From the NCBI RefSeq assembly GCF_018143015.1, contig NC_054746.1, positions 32,701,129 to 32,765,128 on the forward strand: a stretch of 64,000 bases of DNA. The letters are read 5' to 3'. Under the pieces are notes generated by a model, which did no database searches, was not told where the DNA came from, and saw only the letters and a list, made by a program, of their open reading frames with translations. Numbering within the stretch: position 1 is the first letter of the stretch; each line of letters begins with the position of its first letter. The stretch is from Lytechinus variegatus (lineage: Eukaryota; Echinodermata; Echinoidea; Temnopleuroida; Toxopneustidae). The position numbers and the translations under genes are program-made. Shown piece by piece: positions 61,600 to 64,000 of this stretch.

Positions 61600-61905
61600 A
61601 TTCAGATGGGAAGGAGGAAGAGAGAAAGAAAGGGGGAGGGAGAGGGGTATCGGGGGAGATTGAAAATGGAGAAGGTGGGAGAAGAGGGGGGGGGGGGGCG
61701 GGGGGGCGGGTGGAGATAAATGAGATACACGAACAGAGTGTTTTTATGAGAGAGGGATGGAAGAGGTCCGTGAATAGGTAGAGGAAGTCGAGAGGAAGAT
61801 CAGGAAAGATAGAGAGGGCGATAGAGGATGGGGAAGGAAATTGATAGAAAAGGAGAGAGAGTTAAGAATTAAAAATTGGGAGAGAGAGAGAATATGAGAC
61901 AGATT
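61600..61905. repeat. GA/G-rich low-complexity tract
   Basis: Long runs of GAGAGAAAGAAAGG type with a G run at about 61687-61698. It is strongly purine-biased on the + strand. Confidence 0.85.
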
Positions 61906-63277
61906 TGGGATAGAAAAGCAAAGAAGCGTGAGGGAAGTCGTTTGATTTTTCCGTCCCTCCCAGATCGTGAATATGTTATTTTTTATCTGTCTCCCCTATC
62001 GTTATCAATCGCCGAAGCATCCAAATCCTTACCGAAATACGAGGAGTTTTCCCAGTCTTGGGGATAAAGAAGGCTTTTCTTCCCATGACGGAGATGTGAT
62101 TGTAGACAAACGAGGGAAATAGATATTCCGAAATTTAAAATAGACATTAAACCTGGGTGCTTTTTCAGGTCTTTCTCCTCATTAATCTCGAATTCGAGAG
62201 GGAATGAGGAATTGTGGGTCGAGGATTTAAATTTGATTCTCAAGATAACCAGTTTTGATAGGAAGTCGAGCGCGATATGAACTGTTCAACCTGCCTCACG
62301 TTCCTGTCTTGTTCATATTTGCGAATAATTGCTTTAAACCTCGCAATAATCGTCCTTGATGTTTAAAGCTAGCAAGAAATTTTATACCTTCATTTTGTGA
62401 GATTTTGGTTCTCAGGTACCAAAGTTTATTTTCACAACGCCTGGAAAATAACACGTAGTATTATTAGATAATACTTCAATAACGTGATTCTAATTTTAAC
62501 AAAGTTCAGAATTTTTTGTTCATTTTTGTCTGGAGAATAGAATAATTTAGCGGCGAAAATTTGTGCACCAGTGTTGTATGATTTGATCATCAGCCTGGAA
62601 AATAATTCATCTGAGAGTTCACTGACTGCATAAATTATTATTAATGACAAATAATGTAACGTTCTTATCCACCAAAATATTGGATCTATGGAAAATTATA
62701 TTTCATTTATGACAACATAAATTTTATAGGCTAATATATTCGTAGCTATAAATAACCTTTACACTAATGTTACGAAAAGGACCCGTCTTAAATTGTCTCT
62801 GTTGCCGAATTCATGAAGAAAAATGTATGCTAACTAAACACTCGGGGGTAAATTTGTCGTCTAAATGTCAAGCCAAACTATATTTTCTTAAAAATCTAGG
62901 AGCACCTAACTCCATTATTGCAGTCAATAACGAATATTCGATTTACAACCCTTTAAGGTATTTTGGTAGTGATGTTTTTTTAATGCGATGGTTTATGCAT
63001 AAAATCGACAGTTGGACAGCTGATATGTAAAACTGATTTTGAAAGAATAAAATCTATATGTGCCAGAATTAGATAACGTATAGATGGCCATTGGAATAAA
63101 TGTGAAAATAGTAAGAACGATGGTGAATAAGAGAAAGTCGAGGGGTGCGGCATCTTGGAGGGGCACTTTTTTGTAGAGAAACGAGTGATAGATAAATGTG
63201 TAAAAGAAAAAAAAAGAAATTGTGTCTATGTCTATTGAATAATACTTAACATACTTTCTTCTTACCGATACATTTCC

Positions 63278-63355
63278 AGTTATTATTATTATTAGAATTA
63301 TATTATTATTGTTATTGTTAGTATTATTACTATTAATAACATCATTATTATAATC
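63278..63355. repeat. ATT microsatellite
   Basis: Imperfect TTATTATTATT repeats. Confidence 0.85.
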
Positions 63356-64000
63356 ATTTTCTTTAAGGGACAATTCTTTGTCAAAAATTTGTTCTCCTCA
63401 CCCTAAATATAAGAAAATCCCATCACATTAAATCTGACAAACAAGTAAAAAGGTTTATCATATAAATGTCAAAGTTCCCTTCCAAAATATTATTTTAATC
63501 AAATACACTTTTCTGGGGGTGGGAGCGGGGTTCCGCGCCCCTGAAACTATACAACACTGTATGATTTCAAAGTTGCAATGTTGATGCTTCCTATATCTTA
63601 ATGTTATTTTGACGATATATTTATAATTACCAACTCATTTTTATCTGGCATTTTTAACAGGCGTAGTATAGATTCTAAATAAAGATGCTACCCCATCTCT
63701 TATTTGATGCACAGTCCCTTTCGGGAGTTCACTGTTTGACAAGAACCAACGACAATTTTTTCATCATCATCATGAAGAGCTTTAACTTTGGCCAAAGGCA
63801 AACAAAATAATAAAAAAAATGAGAGAGAAAAAAAGATGGCAACTCTATAGAATACAATGACACAACGGGCATGTAATATTGGGGAAGACTCTGAAATACG
63901 ATGTCCAGCTCGTTGACACTTCAGAAGGTTTAATAACTCGACCCGAATGATATATTGGTAAATCTGCATCCCCGTGACATCTGAAATTTATGACAATAAC

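Larger units (their letters stand above)
60206..64000. other. intergenic, unrecognised; purine and ATT tracts
   Basis: No exon chain could be supported. The interval holds a TGACGTCA site (61013-61020), a 10-bp stem hairpin (61251-61279), a purine-rich tract (about 61600-61905) and an ATT microsatellite (about 63278-63355). An 87-codon open frame at 62767-63030 has no recognised motifs. Confidence 0.45.

Noticed and set aside
62767..63030. 87-codon Cys-containing frame
   Set aside because: No motif, no splice context and no composition shift; kept only as a note in the intergenic entry.

Overview
The window is animal nuclear DNA. It is AT-rich, with genes split into many small exons (mostly 40-260 bp) by 0.1-5.5 kb introns with GT-AG ends. 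It is crowded with fold-back DNA elements, tRNA-derived SINEs and LINE remains. The protein sequences, the repeat types and the over-used palindrome TAGGCCTA suggest a marine deuterostome, most likely an echinoderm such as a sea urchin. That placement is inference: no species-specific gene settles it.

Three protein-coding genes, all on the + strand, can be read with confidence. (1) Positions 314-4962 hold the last seven exons in view of a family-20-like glycoside hydrolase (beta-N-acetylhexosaminidase type) whose 5' part lies left of the window. (2) Positions ~15040 to ~49690 hold the complete AQR (Aquarius / IBP160) gene. This is the SF1 RNA helicase that joins the spliceosome as an intron-binding protein. 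I could place 40 coding exons that stay in frame from an ATG at 20686 to a TAA at 47992, giving about 1477 residues, plus one 5' UTR exon. (3) Positions 56041-59310 hold the 3' five exons of MRPL48, a mitochondrial large-subunit ribosomal protein with a uS10-like fold. Its first exon or exons were not found.

Between and inside these genes lie mobile elements. A decayed CR1/Jockey-type LINE sits antisense in AQR intron 1, flanked by a 58-bp target duplication. There are several non-autonomous DNA elements with terminal inverted repeats: 1043-1828, 15855-16187, 34089-34636, 51421-53022 (nested in 50898-53820) and 53973-54614. Two copies of a TTAA-flanked long-TIR MITE occur in AQR and MRPL48 introns, and two copies of a shorter fold-back MITE occur in AQR introns. 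tRNA-headed SINEs and GAT, ATC, GGT and purine-rich low-complexity tracts complete the set. The intergenic stretches (about 7.4-15.0 kb, 49.7-56.0 kb, 59.3-64.0 kb) are mostly repeats and unrecognised sequence.

Less certain items are reported with low confidence. They include spliceable orphan exons at 6188-7405, a phase-0 candidate cassette exon in AQR intron 7, a decayed duplicate of part of AQR exon 21 just upstream of that exon, a small Cys-rich secreted-type ORF at 50406, and a minus-strand TATA box plus splice donor near 11 kb. I saw no CRISPR array, operon, free-standing tRNA or rRNA gene, or other prokaryotic feature. I cannot point to a clearly new biological system. The best leads are the exon-level oddities and the nested elements.
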